DNA of 64,000 nucleotides from Neomoorella sulfitireducens (GTDB taxonomy: Bacteria; Bacillota; DSM-521; Neomoorellales; Neomoorellaceae), in contig NZ_JANRHG010000002.1 in NCBI RefSeq assembly GCF_024733845.1, forward strand, positions 1 through 64,000. Direction: 5' to 3'. A program made the translations under genes and the position numbers. The notes beneath the pieces are model-generated. The model was given only the letters and a program-made list of their open reading frames with translations. It searched no databases and had not been told where the DNA came from. Shown here in pieces: positions 36,592-44,503 of the stretch; the first letter of the stretch is position 1, and every line of letters starts with the position of its first letter.

Positions 36592-37074
36592 TTAAAGCTG
36601 GTTCCGGCGGCAGTATTTAACTTCGTTAAGTTCCTGCCTGCAGGCCTCCTTGACAAGGTCAACAAGGACGTTATAGTCTCGTCCCAGGCTCCCCTGTAAC
36701 AGCAGGCGCCCTAGCCATGCCAGGAAGGGATAACGCCGGCAAAAAGCGCCGGCCCGCCATAAAAAGGAAACCCGCCGGGAGACGTCTAACCAGAGTACCT
36801 CACGCTGTTCCCGTCCTAAGGCTGTTAGAAAAGTCTTTACAGAGAGCAGGGCAGCCTCGCCGTCATGCCCGACAGCGGCGGTATACACAGCATGGCCTGC
36901 AAGTGTATGGCCTATATAACGCATGCCGCCTTTTCCCTCAGGGCAGTCAAAATGAGGCAATTTTTTTAATTCATCCCATGCCGGTAGCTGGCTTGGATTC
37001 AAAAAGCCAGCATGGAGGGCAGCGGCTATGACCGCCGCATGGGTGCCGCTAAAACAAGCATAAATGATTATCAC
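36592..37074 (-). CDS. DUF3189 protein, copy B
   Basis: The 160-residue protein starts MIIIYACFSGTHAAVIAAALHAG, a loop resembling a degenerate phosphate-binding or ATPase-like site, followed by PHFDCPEGKGGMRYIG and VLWLDVSR. It matches the DUF3189 family, which is largely restricted to spore-forming Firmicutes; the function is unknown. Its neighbour at 37105-37593 is a paralogue (VVVYHCFGGSHSSITAAAIHLG). The start is GTG 37072-37074. It lies downstream of spoIIP, consistent with a sporulation link. Confidence 0.85.
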   Translation of the reverse strand: MIIIYACFSGTHAAVIAAALHAGFLNPSQLPAWDELKKLPHFDCPEGKGGMRYIGHTLAGHAVYTAAVGHDGEAALLSVKTFLTALGREQREVLWLDVSRRVSFLWRAGAFCRRYPFLAWLGRLLLQGSLGRDYNVLVDLVKEACRQELNEVKYCRRNQL

Positions 37075-37104
37075 AATGGCTAACCTTTCCGGGTAAATTT
37101 ATCT

Positions 37105-37593
37105 TCATCCTGCTGTCGTCCCGGCTAAGGTACGCGCCGGCTTCCACAGATGTTTATTCTGTTCTACAAGCTTTACCAGACCGGGAAAGGCGCGCCTGGT
37201 ACCCAGCACAACTACAGGCCGGCCAAGGAAGGTCAGGCCTATACGGCGCGAGGTAAAACCCCCGATCCGCATGAGAAGATTTACCAGGGGAGAGGTATCA
37301 ATAAGTAAAATTTCCTGCCCCTTTATTCCCAGTATAGCTGCCAGATCATAGAGCAATGCTTCAAACCGGCTGCCCAGGTTCTTTTTTCCCGCGGCATAAA
37401 TCTTATTACCATACTCATCGATGCCAATAAATTTTAGTTCTCCCTCTTCGCCCCGGCTGCGACCATCAAAATACGGCAGGGCCAGGAGTTCCGCTGCCGT
37501 AGGTAATCTGTTCCGGGGTAATAACCCCAGGTGGATGGCCGCAGCCGTAATTGAAGAATGGGAACCGCCAAAACAATGATATACAACAACCAT
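37105..37593 (-). CDS. DUF3189 protein, copy A
   Basis: The 162-residue protein begins MVVVYHCFGGSHSS; ATG 37591-37593 has AAAGGA upstream and starts two bases before the spoIIP stop region, so the longer frame overlapping spoIIP is rejected. PYFDGRSRGEEGELKFIGID, NLGSRFEALLYDLAAILG and ILLIDTSPLVNLLMRIGGF follow the DUF3189 pattern seen in copy B. Function unknown. Translational coupling to spoIIP is likely. Confidence 0.87.
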   Translation of the reverse strand: MVVVYHCFGGSHSSITAAAIHLGLLPRNRLPTAAELLALPYFDGRSRGEEGELKFIGIDEYGNKIYAAGKKNLGSRFEALLYDLAAILGIKGQEILLIDTSPLVNLLMRIGGFTSRRIGLTFLGRPVVVLGTRRAFPGLVKLVEQNKHLWKPARTLAGTTAG

Positions 37594-37594
37594 T

Positions 37595-38887
37595 TTAATC
37601 CTTTTGCCAGTCAGCCCTTTCCTCGTTAGGTAAAGATTCTGGGGCTGTTTTCCTGTCATACCTCACCTTTTTTTTAAAGCTGCCAGCTTCCCGCTCCTTT
37701 AATCCGGGCAGCAGGGGCCTTTTTGCCCGTCTCCATCCCAGTAAATTAACCCATTCGATAGAAGTCACCTGCTTCAACCTGGACACCGCTTTTTCCCAGC
37801 TACCTGTGGAAATAATGAGGAAAGCGCCGCCGCCGAGGACGACGGCCAGGATAACAAATAAAACACCTTTCCAGTCAGCAGTCGTGCTGGTAGTTCGACT
37901 GGCTGCCGGCTGGGCAGCCACGCCCAGGACGGGGGGAACAATATCGGCAAAAAGGGTTACTCCCCCTTCGGCTTCCGCCAGGGTATTGGTATGGGTACCG
38001 ACTTCCAGGAGCATAGCCCGTGGCGAAAGGTCCTGGTTATAGCTACCGGCGCCGATAAAAATCCCCCTGATCAAGCCGGGGTATCTGGTGTCGGCAGCTG
38101 CCTTGAGCCTTTTGGCAAAATCCAGGTTAGCACTCATGTTTTGATTCTCCCTGCCGACGACCAGACGAATCATTGTGACATTCTGACCGTTGATTGTGCG
38201 GCGGTAAAAAGTGGGATCGGGCACGCCATCACGGTGCAGGTCGAAGATAGCTGCTGCCCCTTTTTGCAGCAATCCCGTAGCCGTACGGCGCGAGCGCCGG
38301 TAAGCCGCATCATCATGGGGAGCATGGGAGGTCTGATCAACGATTACCGTCAAGCCCATGCTGCGCAAGCGATTGGCAAAGGACGTACCTACTTGCAGAA
38401 TTCCCCCACTCCCAGGTATACTCTCTGTACCTTGAGTTGGTACGTAGGATTCGTCGTCATGGGAATGGTAAACACCTATTACCTGGCTGCCCCTGGCCTG
38501 GACAGGGGCGGTGGCATCGGGAGACAGGGTGCTTTTATCTAGAGAAAGCTGTTCTATCCCTATTTCCCGGCAGATAGCCCGGTTCCCTTCAATGCGAATT
38601 ACTTTATAACGATGGTTGTCAGCGGCAATAAACTCATCATTGAGGTAAACACGGCGGGACATCATATCCAAGATCCGCCCTTGTTCATCCACTAAAATGG
38701 AATATTCTCCTTCGGTATGGGCCTGGCTCGCCAACAGGTTTTTCAGGTTGAAAACCGTAGTTGTAGCTTCCCTATAGCTTTCATGAAGAGCTAGGATAGT
38801 TACCAGGGCCAGGGCGGTAAAAACGGTGAGTATGCCAAGCCAGAATCTACGAGGTCTCTTTGCTTTTTTCACCTTGATCACCACCAT
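37595..38887 (-). CDS. spoIIP: stage II sporulation protein P
   Basis: The 430-residue protein is the peptidoglycan amidase/endopeptidase that, with SpoIID and SpoIIM, drives engulfment. It has an N-terminal transmembrane anchor (about 15-35). The catalytic domain has VIGVYHSHDDESYVP near 137 (metal His), IFDLHRDGVPDPTFYR near 215, and a late AMLLEVGTHTNTLAEAE near 293 with the Glu. A second hydrophobic helix follows (about 345-365), then a basic tail. It overlaps the DUF1614 gene by 41 bases. Confidence 0.95.
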   Translation of the reverse strand: MVVIKVKKAKRPRRFWLGILTVFTALALVTILALHESYREATTTVFNLKNLLASQAHTEGEYSILVDEQGRILDMMSRRVYLNDEFIAADNHRYKVIRIEGNRAICREIGIEQLSLDKSTLSPDATAPVQARGSQVIGVYHSHDDESYVPTQGTESIPGSGGILQVGTSFANRLRSMGLTVIVDQTSHAPHDDAAYRRSRRTATGLLQKGAAAIFDLHRDGVPDPTFYRRTINGQNVTMIRLVVGRENQNMSANLDFAKRLKAAADTRYPGLIRGIFIGAGSYNQDLSPRAMLLEVGTHTNTLAEAEGGVTLFADIVPPVLGVAAQPAASRTTSTTADWKGVLFVILAVVLGGGAFLIISTGSWEKAVSRLKQVTSIEWVNLLGWRRAKRPLLPGLKEREAGSFKKKVRYDRKTAPESLPNEERADWQKD

Positions 38888-39602
38888 TATCCTTTTTATT
38901 ATCAGGTAAAGGCTTCAGTGGAGCACCCCGCAGCCCTGCCAGCAGGGAACGGGGCCGCTTTGAAACCTCCGGCCCGCCCTGGATTCTTTCGCGTGCTTCA
39001 CCTATCAATTCAGCCAGAAGCACGGCTATTACAGCCGCCATAAAGGTAACGTCGATTATACCGGCCCCGCCAAAGGCTACCGTACCCCTTAAACCCGTCC
39101 TTAGATAGTAGATAAGGTCGATGCCATCCAGCAATAACACTCCCAGGATGGCGCCGACAAAGGCTGCCCGGCGGGAACGGCCTACAAGATAGGCTACCAG
39201 GCCGGCGATGAGGGGATAATAGTATATGGGATCTAAAAGGCTCAGCCCGTAAACATTCCAGGCTTCCCGGCCCCTGGTTAAAATGTTGATGCCCGAAAGT
39301 ACGCCGGCAGTAATTACTGCCCCCAGCATAGCCCGCCCTACTTCACGTCCGGTCCCGGCCCGGTAAAGGACATAAACGGCCAGGCCCAGGGGTATTAAAC
39401 CCCCACCAACATTAACCGAAGTAACTACACGGCCGCTGGTGATCGGGATGTTGATAAAGCTGCCGAAAATCATGGCAACAATCAGGGCCAGGGCAGCACG
39501 GTCACTTAAATACAGGCGGTCCAGGACCCTGTGGGCCAGGCCAAAATAGACCAGGACAAAGATAATAACTAACATTAAAACACCGGCAGTATATCCCGTC
39601 AT
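38847..39602 (-). CDS. DUF1614 membrane protein next to spoIIP
   Basis: The 251-residue protein has about seven hydrophobic helices and shares with the protein at 19456-20094 the blocks MIFGSFINIPIT, VNVGGGLIPLGLAVYVLY and FGGAGIIDVTFMAAVIA, placing both in DUF1614. A basic, soluble C-terminal tail follows. ATG 39600-39602 is used because GGAAGGTGG lies just upstream. The end overlaps spoIIP by 41 bases, so the two are translationally linked and a role in engulfment or the envelope is suggested, as inference. Confidence 0.87.
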   Translation of the reverse strand: MTGYTAGVLMLVIIFVLVYFGLAHRVLDRLYLSDRAALALIVAMIFGSFINIPITSGRVVTSVNVGGGLIPLGLAVYVLYRAGTGREVGRAMLGAVITAGVLSGINILTRGREAWNVYGLSLLDPIYYYPLIAGLVAYLVGRSRRAAFVGAILGVLLLDGIDLIYYLRTGLRGTVAFGGAGIIDVTFMAAVIAVLLAELIGEARERIQGGPEVSKRPRSLLAGLRGAPLKPLPDNKKDNGGDQGEKSKETS

Positions 39603-39718
39603 AGTTAACCACCTTCCAGGGTTAGATTTCCCCGTCAGGAAAGAAATATACCGGTACCGCAGTGGAAGGGGCAAAATAGGCCTTCAGGCAAATATATCCG
39701 GCAATAGCCCTGCATGAA

Positions 39719-39754
39719 TAAAAAAACACCAAACCCAAAATAATGGGTCTGGTG
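39719..39754 (-). terminator. intrinsic terminator after fni
   Basis: The stem CACCAGACCC/GGGTTTGGTG (one G-T) at 39745-39754 with 39727-39736 is followed on the minus strand by TTTTTTTATTC. Confidence 0.92.
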
Positions 39755-39770
39755 GGTGGCAACAGTCTTA

Positions 39771-40823
39771 TCAGACCTGTCTTAAAGGCCGTTGCTGGAT
39801 ACCTTCCAGCCAGGCTTTTGTCTTACCTGTAATAACTACTCGCCTGGTGGCCAGTTCTGCCGGTGTAGAGCATCCTGTTAATAGACAGATGCGTTTTAAA
39901 TCTTCCTGCCAGTCGAAGATTTCCTGCACCAGGGCATCTTCTCCCCGTTCCAGAAGAATCTTTAAAAAATGGCCGGCCGCACCAACAATTTTCGCCCCCA
40001 GGGCCAGGGCCCGGGCGGCATCCAGGACACTCCGGATACCACCGGTGGCCACAATCTCTACCGGCAGGCTCAGTTCTTTTATTTCGAGGATGCTTACGGC
40101 AGTAGGTAAACCCCAGTAGGCCAGGGAAGCAACCTGCCTGTCCCGGCGTTTATTTTCAATAGCGGCAAAATCTGTCCCGCCGCGACCGCCGACATCAAAA
40201 ATACGAACACCACAGTTATATAACTGTAAAGCTGCTTCCCGGGACAGGCCAAAACCTACTTCTTTGGCAATAACCGGTACATCCAGGATGTTTACCATAT
40301 CCTTTATATTTTCCAGCCATCCCCGGAAGGAACGGTCGCCCTCAGGCATAACTAGTTCCTGGGCGGCGTTTAGATGAACCTGTAAGCCATCGGCGGCAAT
40401 CATGGCAACCGCTTCCCGGGCATCTTCCGGTGAATTACCGGCTCCCACATTGGCCAGGAGTAGACCTTCAGGATTTTCTCTGCGCGTAATGGTAAAACTT
40501 TCCATCCAGGCTTTATTTTCTATGGCCCCCCTCTGGGAACCTACGGCCATGGCGATGCCCGTCCTCCTGGCCACCCTGGCCAGGGCGGCATTAATTTCTA
40601 TTGTTTCCGGAGGGCCACCGGTAAGGGCGTTTATAATAAAAGGGGCGGCCAGGGTTTTCCCCAGCCACCGGCAGCTAAGATCAATGTCTTGCCAATCTAG
40701 TTCTGGCAGGGCCTGGTGGATTAAATGGACATCCTCCAGGCCGTTGGTGCCGTTGCCTTCTAGCTGGAAGAAACGCAGGTGCTCCAGCTTGCGCCGGCCT
40801 CTTCCCGCTATAATTTCAGGCAT
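39771..40823 (-). CDS. fni: type 2 isopentenyl-diphosphate isomerase
   Basis: The 350-residue FMN- and NADPH-dependent enzyme interconverts IPP and DMAPP. Motifs include RKLEHLRFF, PFIINALTGGPPETI, AVGSQRGAIEN, LQVHLNAAQELVMPEGDRSF (near 145), VIAKEVGFGLS and FDVGGRGGTDFAAIENKR. ATG 40823 (GAGG 9 bases upstream) gives the family length; a TTG 12 codons upstream overlapping the rpsA stop is the alternative. It follows ispH directly, joining two steps of MEP-derived isoprenoid synthesis. Confidence 0.95.
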   Translation of the reverse strand: MPEIIAGRGRRKLEHLRFFQLEGNGTNGLEDVHLIHQALPELDWQDIDLSCRWLGKTLAAPFIINALTGGPPETIEINAALARVARRTGIAMAVGSQRGAIENKAWMESFTITRRENPEGLLLANVGAGNSPEDAREAVAMIAADGLQVHLNAAQELVMPEGDRSFRGWLENIKDMVNILDVPVIAKEVGFGLSREAALQLYNCGVRIFDVGGRGGTDFAAIENKRRDRQVASLAYWGLPTAVSILEIKELSLPVEIVATGGIRSVLDAARALALGAKIVGAAGHFLKILLERGEDALVQEIFDWQEDLKRICLLTGCSTPAELATRRVVITGKTKAWLEGIQQRPLRQV

Positions 40824-40842
40824 TTCTTTACGCCTCGCGTTT

Positions 40843-43041
40843 TCATTTTGCCTCTTCAAAAAGCTCCCCGAATAAATCCCCCAGTTTTACACCGCTTTCT
40901 TCCTGGTTTTCCTGGTTTCTTTCTGCTTGTTTGGGCTGCTTTTTGGCTTTGTCTTTTAAGGCCTGGCGAAGACTCAGGCTCATACGCTGGGCTTCCTGGT
41001 CTACCCCCAGTACTTTAACCTGGATAATATCCCCTACATTAACGACATCCTCGGGTTTTTCTACATGCCTGTCGGCCAGCTGGGAGATATGCACCAGTCC
41101 TTCTATACCCGGTTCGACTTCTACAAAAGCGCCAAAGGGAGCCAGGCGCAGGACTTTACCTTCTACTATTGATCCTACAGGATAACGGCTGGCGGCTGTA
41201 TCCCAGGGATTGGGCAGGAGTTGTTTACGTCCCAGGGAAACTTTCCCCTCTTCCCGGTCGATACCCAGGATTTTGACTTCGATTTCCTGCCCTTCATGCA
41301 GGGCATCACGGGGATGTTCTACCCTACCCCAGGATATCTCGGAAACGTGGAGTAGACCATCGACGCCACCCAGATCAACAAAAGCACCAAAGTTAGTCAA
41401 TCTCCGGACGATACCTTTCCGGATCTGGCCCTCCACCAGGCTTTCCCATGTAGCCTGGCGTTGCTTTTCATACTCTTCTTCCAGGATGGCCTTCTGGGAA
41501 AGAACAACCTTATTCTTACTGCGATCAAGCTCAATGACCCGCAAGCGTAAAGTCTTTCCTAAATAGGCATTTAAGTCTTCGACGTAACCCCTTTCAATGA
41601 GGGAAGCGGGTACGAAACCCCTTACCCCTACATCGACTAAAAGGCCGCCTTTAACTACTTCAATGACTTCACCCTGGATTTCGGCACCGCTGGCCAGGTG
41701 TTCTTCAAGTTTCTCCCAGGCAACCCGGCGGTCGGCACGGCGCTTAGATAAAACCGGATGCCCTTCCTCATCTTCAGGCCTTAAAACCATTACGTTAATG
41801 GTATCACCTACGGCTACTACTTCCCGGGGATCGCTAATATTGAGGTGGGTAAGTTCATTTAAAGGAATAACCCCTTCACATTTTCCACCCACATCCACCA
41901 GGACCTCGTTATCATTAACCTGGACTACAGTACCAGTGACAATGCTACCCCGGCGTAGTTCAGGCATTTTAGTTTCCATTTGCTGCATTTCATTTTTCTG
42001 TTCTTCCTGCTGTTCGCCAGCAGGGGCAGGTTCTACAGCCTCCGGTTCTATGGGGTAGTCGACATCCCCTGCTGTTTCCACGGTGTCCTCTGCCCTCGCC
42101 GTTATGGGGCTGTTTTCCGGGGTCACTTCCACTTCGTTATTCTCCCCGGCCGGCGCCAAGTCATCTCCTCCCGCTGGAACTGCCGGCTCCTTTTCACCCT
42201 CGGAAACCATCATTTTTTCCTCTTCTGCCAGCATTGCTACTACCTCCTCAATAATCCACGCTGGGGTCGAAGCGCCACCTGTTACCCCGACCCTCCGGGC
42301 ATTAATAAACCACTGGTAACACAATTCCCCAGCCTCTTCTACATGGTAGGTCGGCGTCCCCGTAGCCCGGCAGAGTTCGGCCAGGTGTCGGGTGTTGGCG
42401 CTCTCTTTACCGCCGATTACCAGCATGACGTCTACCTGGCGCGCAAGGTTAACTGCTGCTTCCTGGCGCCGGCGGGTAGCATGGCAAATGGTATTGTGTA
42501 CTACCAGAGTGTCCGTGTTAAGACGCAATACAGCCGCAACTTGCTCCAACCTCTCCTCCGGCTGTGTGGTCTGGGCTATAACTGCCCGCCGGGGGTGAAA
42601 GGGCAGATGGGCTGCTGCTTCTTTATCGGGAACTACTACTGCCCCTGGACCGGCCCACCCGAGCAACCCTTTTACCTCGGGATGTGCAGGATCACCTACA
42701 ATTACAACCTGGTAACCCTCACCGGCCATTTTTGCGGCCATGCTCTGGGCCCGTGCTACGTAGGGGCAGGTAGCGTCTATAACCTCCAGCCCTTTTTCCC
42801 TGGCAACCGCTAATAGATCCGGCGTCACGCCATGGGAACGGATCAATACCCTTCCGCAATCGACATTATCCAGTGCTTCTACAGGTTGAACGCCTTCCCT
42901 GGCAAGTTGTTCCACTACCTGCCTGTTGTGGATTAGTGCCCCAAGGGAAGCGATGGGTTTGGGAGCCTCCCTGGCCAGTTTTACGGCCCGCGTGACGCCA
43001 AAACAAAAGCCTGCATATTCAGCAACGATCACTTCCACCAA
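40843..43041 (-). CDS. ispH: IspH-ribosomal protein S1 fusion
   Basis: The 732-residue protein joins 4-hydroxy-3-methylbut-2-enyl diphosphate reductase (residues about 1-285) to S1. IspH ligands are Cys13 (AGFCFGVTRAV), Cys near 96 (DATCPYV) and Cys near 193, and the GGKESANT segment is present. After an acidic linker (about 285-365) come four S1 RNA-binding repeats, for example GAFVDLGGVDGLLHVSEISWG and GAFVEVEPGIEGLVHISQL in part. This fusion is known in clostridia. The start is TTG 43039-43041, 7 bases after AGGAG. It is preceded by the plsC terminator and probably has its own promoter. Confidence 0.95.
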   Translation of the reverse strand: MVEVIVAEYAGFCFGVTRAVKLAREAPKPIASLGALIHNRQVVEQLAREGVQPVEALDNVDCGRVLIRSHGVTPDLLAVAREKGLEVIDATCPYVARAQSMAAKMAGEGYQVVIVGDPAHPEVKGLLGWAGPGAVVVPDKEAAAHLPFHPRRAVIAQTTQPEERLEQVAAVLRLNTDTLVVHNTICHATRRRQEAAVNLARQVDVMLVIGGKESANTRHLAELCRATGTPTYHVEEAGELCYQWFINARRVGVTGGASTPAWIIEEVVAMLAEEEKMMVSEGEKEPAVPAGGDDLAPAGENNEVEVTPENSPITARAEDTVETAGDVDYPIEPEAVEPAPAGEQQEEQKNEMQQMETKMPELRRGSIVTGTVVQVNDNEVLVDVGGKCEGVIPLNELTHLNISDPREVVAVGDTINVMVLRPEDEEGHPVLSKRRADRRVAWEKLEEHLASGAEIQGEVIEVVKGGLLVDVGVRGFVPASLIERGYVEDLNAYLGKTLRLRVIELDRSKNKVVLSQKAILEEEYEKQRQATWESLVEGQIRKGIVRRLTNFGAFVDLGGVDGLLHVSEISWGRVEHPRDALHEGQEIEVKILGIDREEGKVSLGRKQLLPNPWDTAASRYPVGSIVEGKVLRLAPFGAFVEVEPGIEGLVHISQLADRHVEKPEDVVNVGDIIQVKVLGVDQEAQRMSLSLRQALKDKAKKQPKQAERNQENQEESGVKLGDLFGELFEEAK

Positions 43042-43137
43042 AATTCTTCTCCTAATTCAAGGCTAGAATTTAGTTTGCTGATTCCAGCCGAACATTATTT
43101 ACATTTCGCGAAAAAGAAGCAAATTCCTGCCTGTCAT

Positions 43138-43163
43138 TAAAAAAAGCTGGTTTCTAAGCCAGC
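43138..43163 (-). terminator. intrinsic terminator overlapping the plsC stop codon
   Basis: The minus-strand stem GCTGG/CCAGC (43159-43163 with 43146-43150) is followed by TTTTTTT. The TAG stop of plsC (43154-43156) is in its loop. Confidence 0.88.
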
Positions 43164-43732
43164 ATTTCGGCTACTGCCCTGTAAACGGCTGCCGTCAGGC
43201 TTTCAACCTGCTGGGGTGTGCTGGGACCGCTAATATCAATCTTTAAAGGCCGTCCGATAATCACTTTAACCTTTTCTCCAGAAAATATTTTATTGGTATT
43301 TTTAATAGCCATTGGCAGCAACGGTGCACCGGTTTTCAAGGACAGGAGGGCGGCGCCATGCTGAAAAGGAAGTAGCTGGCCGTCCTTACTGCGGGTACCT
43401 TCAGGAAACATTCCCAGGACCTGGCCGTTGCGGAGGATTTCCAGTGCCGCTTTTAAAGCTGCCCGGTCGGAACGCCCCCGCCGTATAGGGAAGGCGTAGA
43501 GCCCTTTAATAATCCAGTTGACTATGGGAATATGAAAAAGCTCTTCTTTCGCCATAAACCGTACTGTCCTGGGGGCAACGACGCCGACAACCACCGGGTC
43601 CATCAGGGAGATATGGTTGGCTACAACAATAACCGGTCCTTCCAGGGGAAAATTCTCCCGTCCCCTGACTTCCCAGCGGCAGACAAAGCGCAAAAAAAGA
43701 TAACAGATGAATTTAGCGAACAGGTAAAACAC
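43154..43732 (-). CDS. plsC: 1-acyl-sn-glycerol-3-phosphate acyltransferase
   Basis: The roughly 190-residue protein converts lysophosphatidate to phosphatidate. Motif I NHISLMD (NHxxxxD) follows VIVVANH, motif III is FPEGTRSKDG, and PLLPMAIKNTNK is the late motif. A hydrophobic N-terminus anchors it. GTG 43732 is preferred because GGGGAG lies 7 bases upstream; a GTG 18 codons earlier (43786) is also plausible. It is downstream of cmk, a common pairing in Firmicutes. Confidence 0.92.
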   Translation of the reverse strand: MFYLFAKFICYLFLRFVCRWEVRGRENFPLEGPVIVVANHISLMDPVVVGVVAPRTVRFMAKEELFHIPIVNWIIKGLYAFPIRRGRSDRAALKAALEILRNGQVLGMFPEGTRSKDGQLLPFQHGAALLSLKTGAPLLPMAIKNTNKIFSGEKVKVIIGRPLKIDISGPSTPQQVESLTAAVYRAVAEMLA

Positions 43733-43792
43733 TGGTAGACTCCCCTCACTCCTCGGCTTTGCCCGGGCCGCTTTACCACTCAGCACAACCCT

Positions 43793-44503
43793 TTACCTCA
43801 AACAGCTTGATTGTAAAGGGTCCTTTGTCCTGGCTTTGATTAGTTCCACTAATTTAGAAACTACTTCATCAACTCCCATATTGGTCGTATCGATGATTTC
43901 AGCATCAGGTGCCGGTTGCAAGGGGTCTACTTCCCGCTGGCTATCCCGGGCATCGCGCCGGCGGATTTCTTCCTTAATGGTTTCCAGGTCAACTTCCCGC
44001 CCGGAAACTATGAGTTCCTGGTAACGCCGCCGCGCCCTCTCTTCCAGGGAAGCCGTCAGGAAAAACTTGTAAGGAGCTTCCGGCAGGACATTGGTGCCGA
44101 TATCGCGGCCGTCCATGACCACACGGTTGGAAGCGGCCATTTGCCGTTGTAGCTCTACCAGCCGCCGCCGCACCCCTGGTATCCGGGCGACAATCGAAAC
44201 ATGATTGGAAACCTTTTCCTGCCGGATGGCCGCAGTAACATCAACGCCGTCGCAGTAGACCTTTATTGTACCTCCTGCTGTGTTTTCCAGCTTGATAGTA
44301 GTTACAACGGCCAGGGATACCAGCTTTTCTTCATCAGATAAATCTATTCCCAGCTGCAGGGCCTTCCAGGTCAGGGCCCGGTACATGGCCCCGGTGTCGA
44401 TGTATAGATAACCCAGTTTTTGCGCCAGGAGCCTGGCTACTGTGCTTTTACCGGCCCCGGCCGGGCCGTCGATGGCTACGTTACCGTGCAATTTATTCCT
44501 CAC
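43793..44503 (-). CDS. cmk: cytidylate kinase
   Basis: The 236-residue enzyme phosphorylates CMP and dCMP. The P-loop AIDGPAGAGKSTVARLLA lies at the N-terminus, followed by YIDTGAMYRALTWKA, VVMDGRDIGTNVLP and a RRRYQELIVSGREVDLE lid. The start is GTG 44501-44503, which overlaps the aroA stop as GTGA; a TTG four codons later with GAGG upstream is an alternative. It sits between aroA and plsC, as often in Firmicutes. Confidence 0.95.
   Translation of the reverse strand: MRNKLHGNVAIDGPAGAGKSTVARLLAQKLGYLYIDTGAMYRALTWKALQLGIDLSDEEKLVSLAVVTTIKLENTAGGTIKVYCDGVDVTAAIRQEKVSNHVSIVARIPGVRRRLVELQRQMAASNRVVMDGRDIGTNVLPEAPYKFFLTASLEERARRRYQELIVSGREVDLETIKEEIRRRDARDSQREVDPLQPAPDAEIIDTTNMGVDEVVSKLVELIKARTKDPLQSSCLR

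Noticed and set aside
41980-42813. 277-codon open frame on the plus strand
   Set aside because: It is antisense to the IspH part of the ispH-S1 fusion and has no recognisable family.
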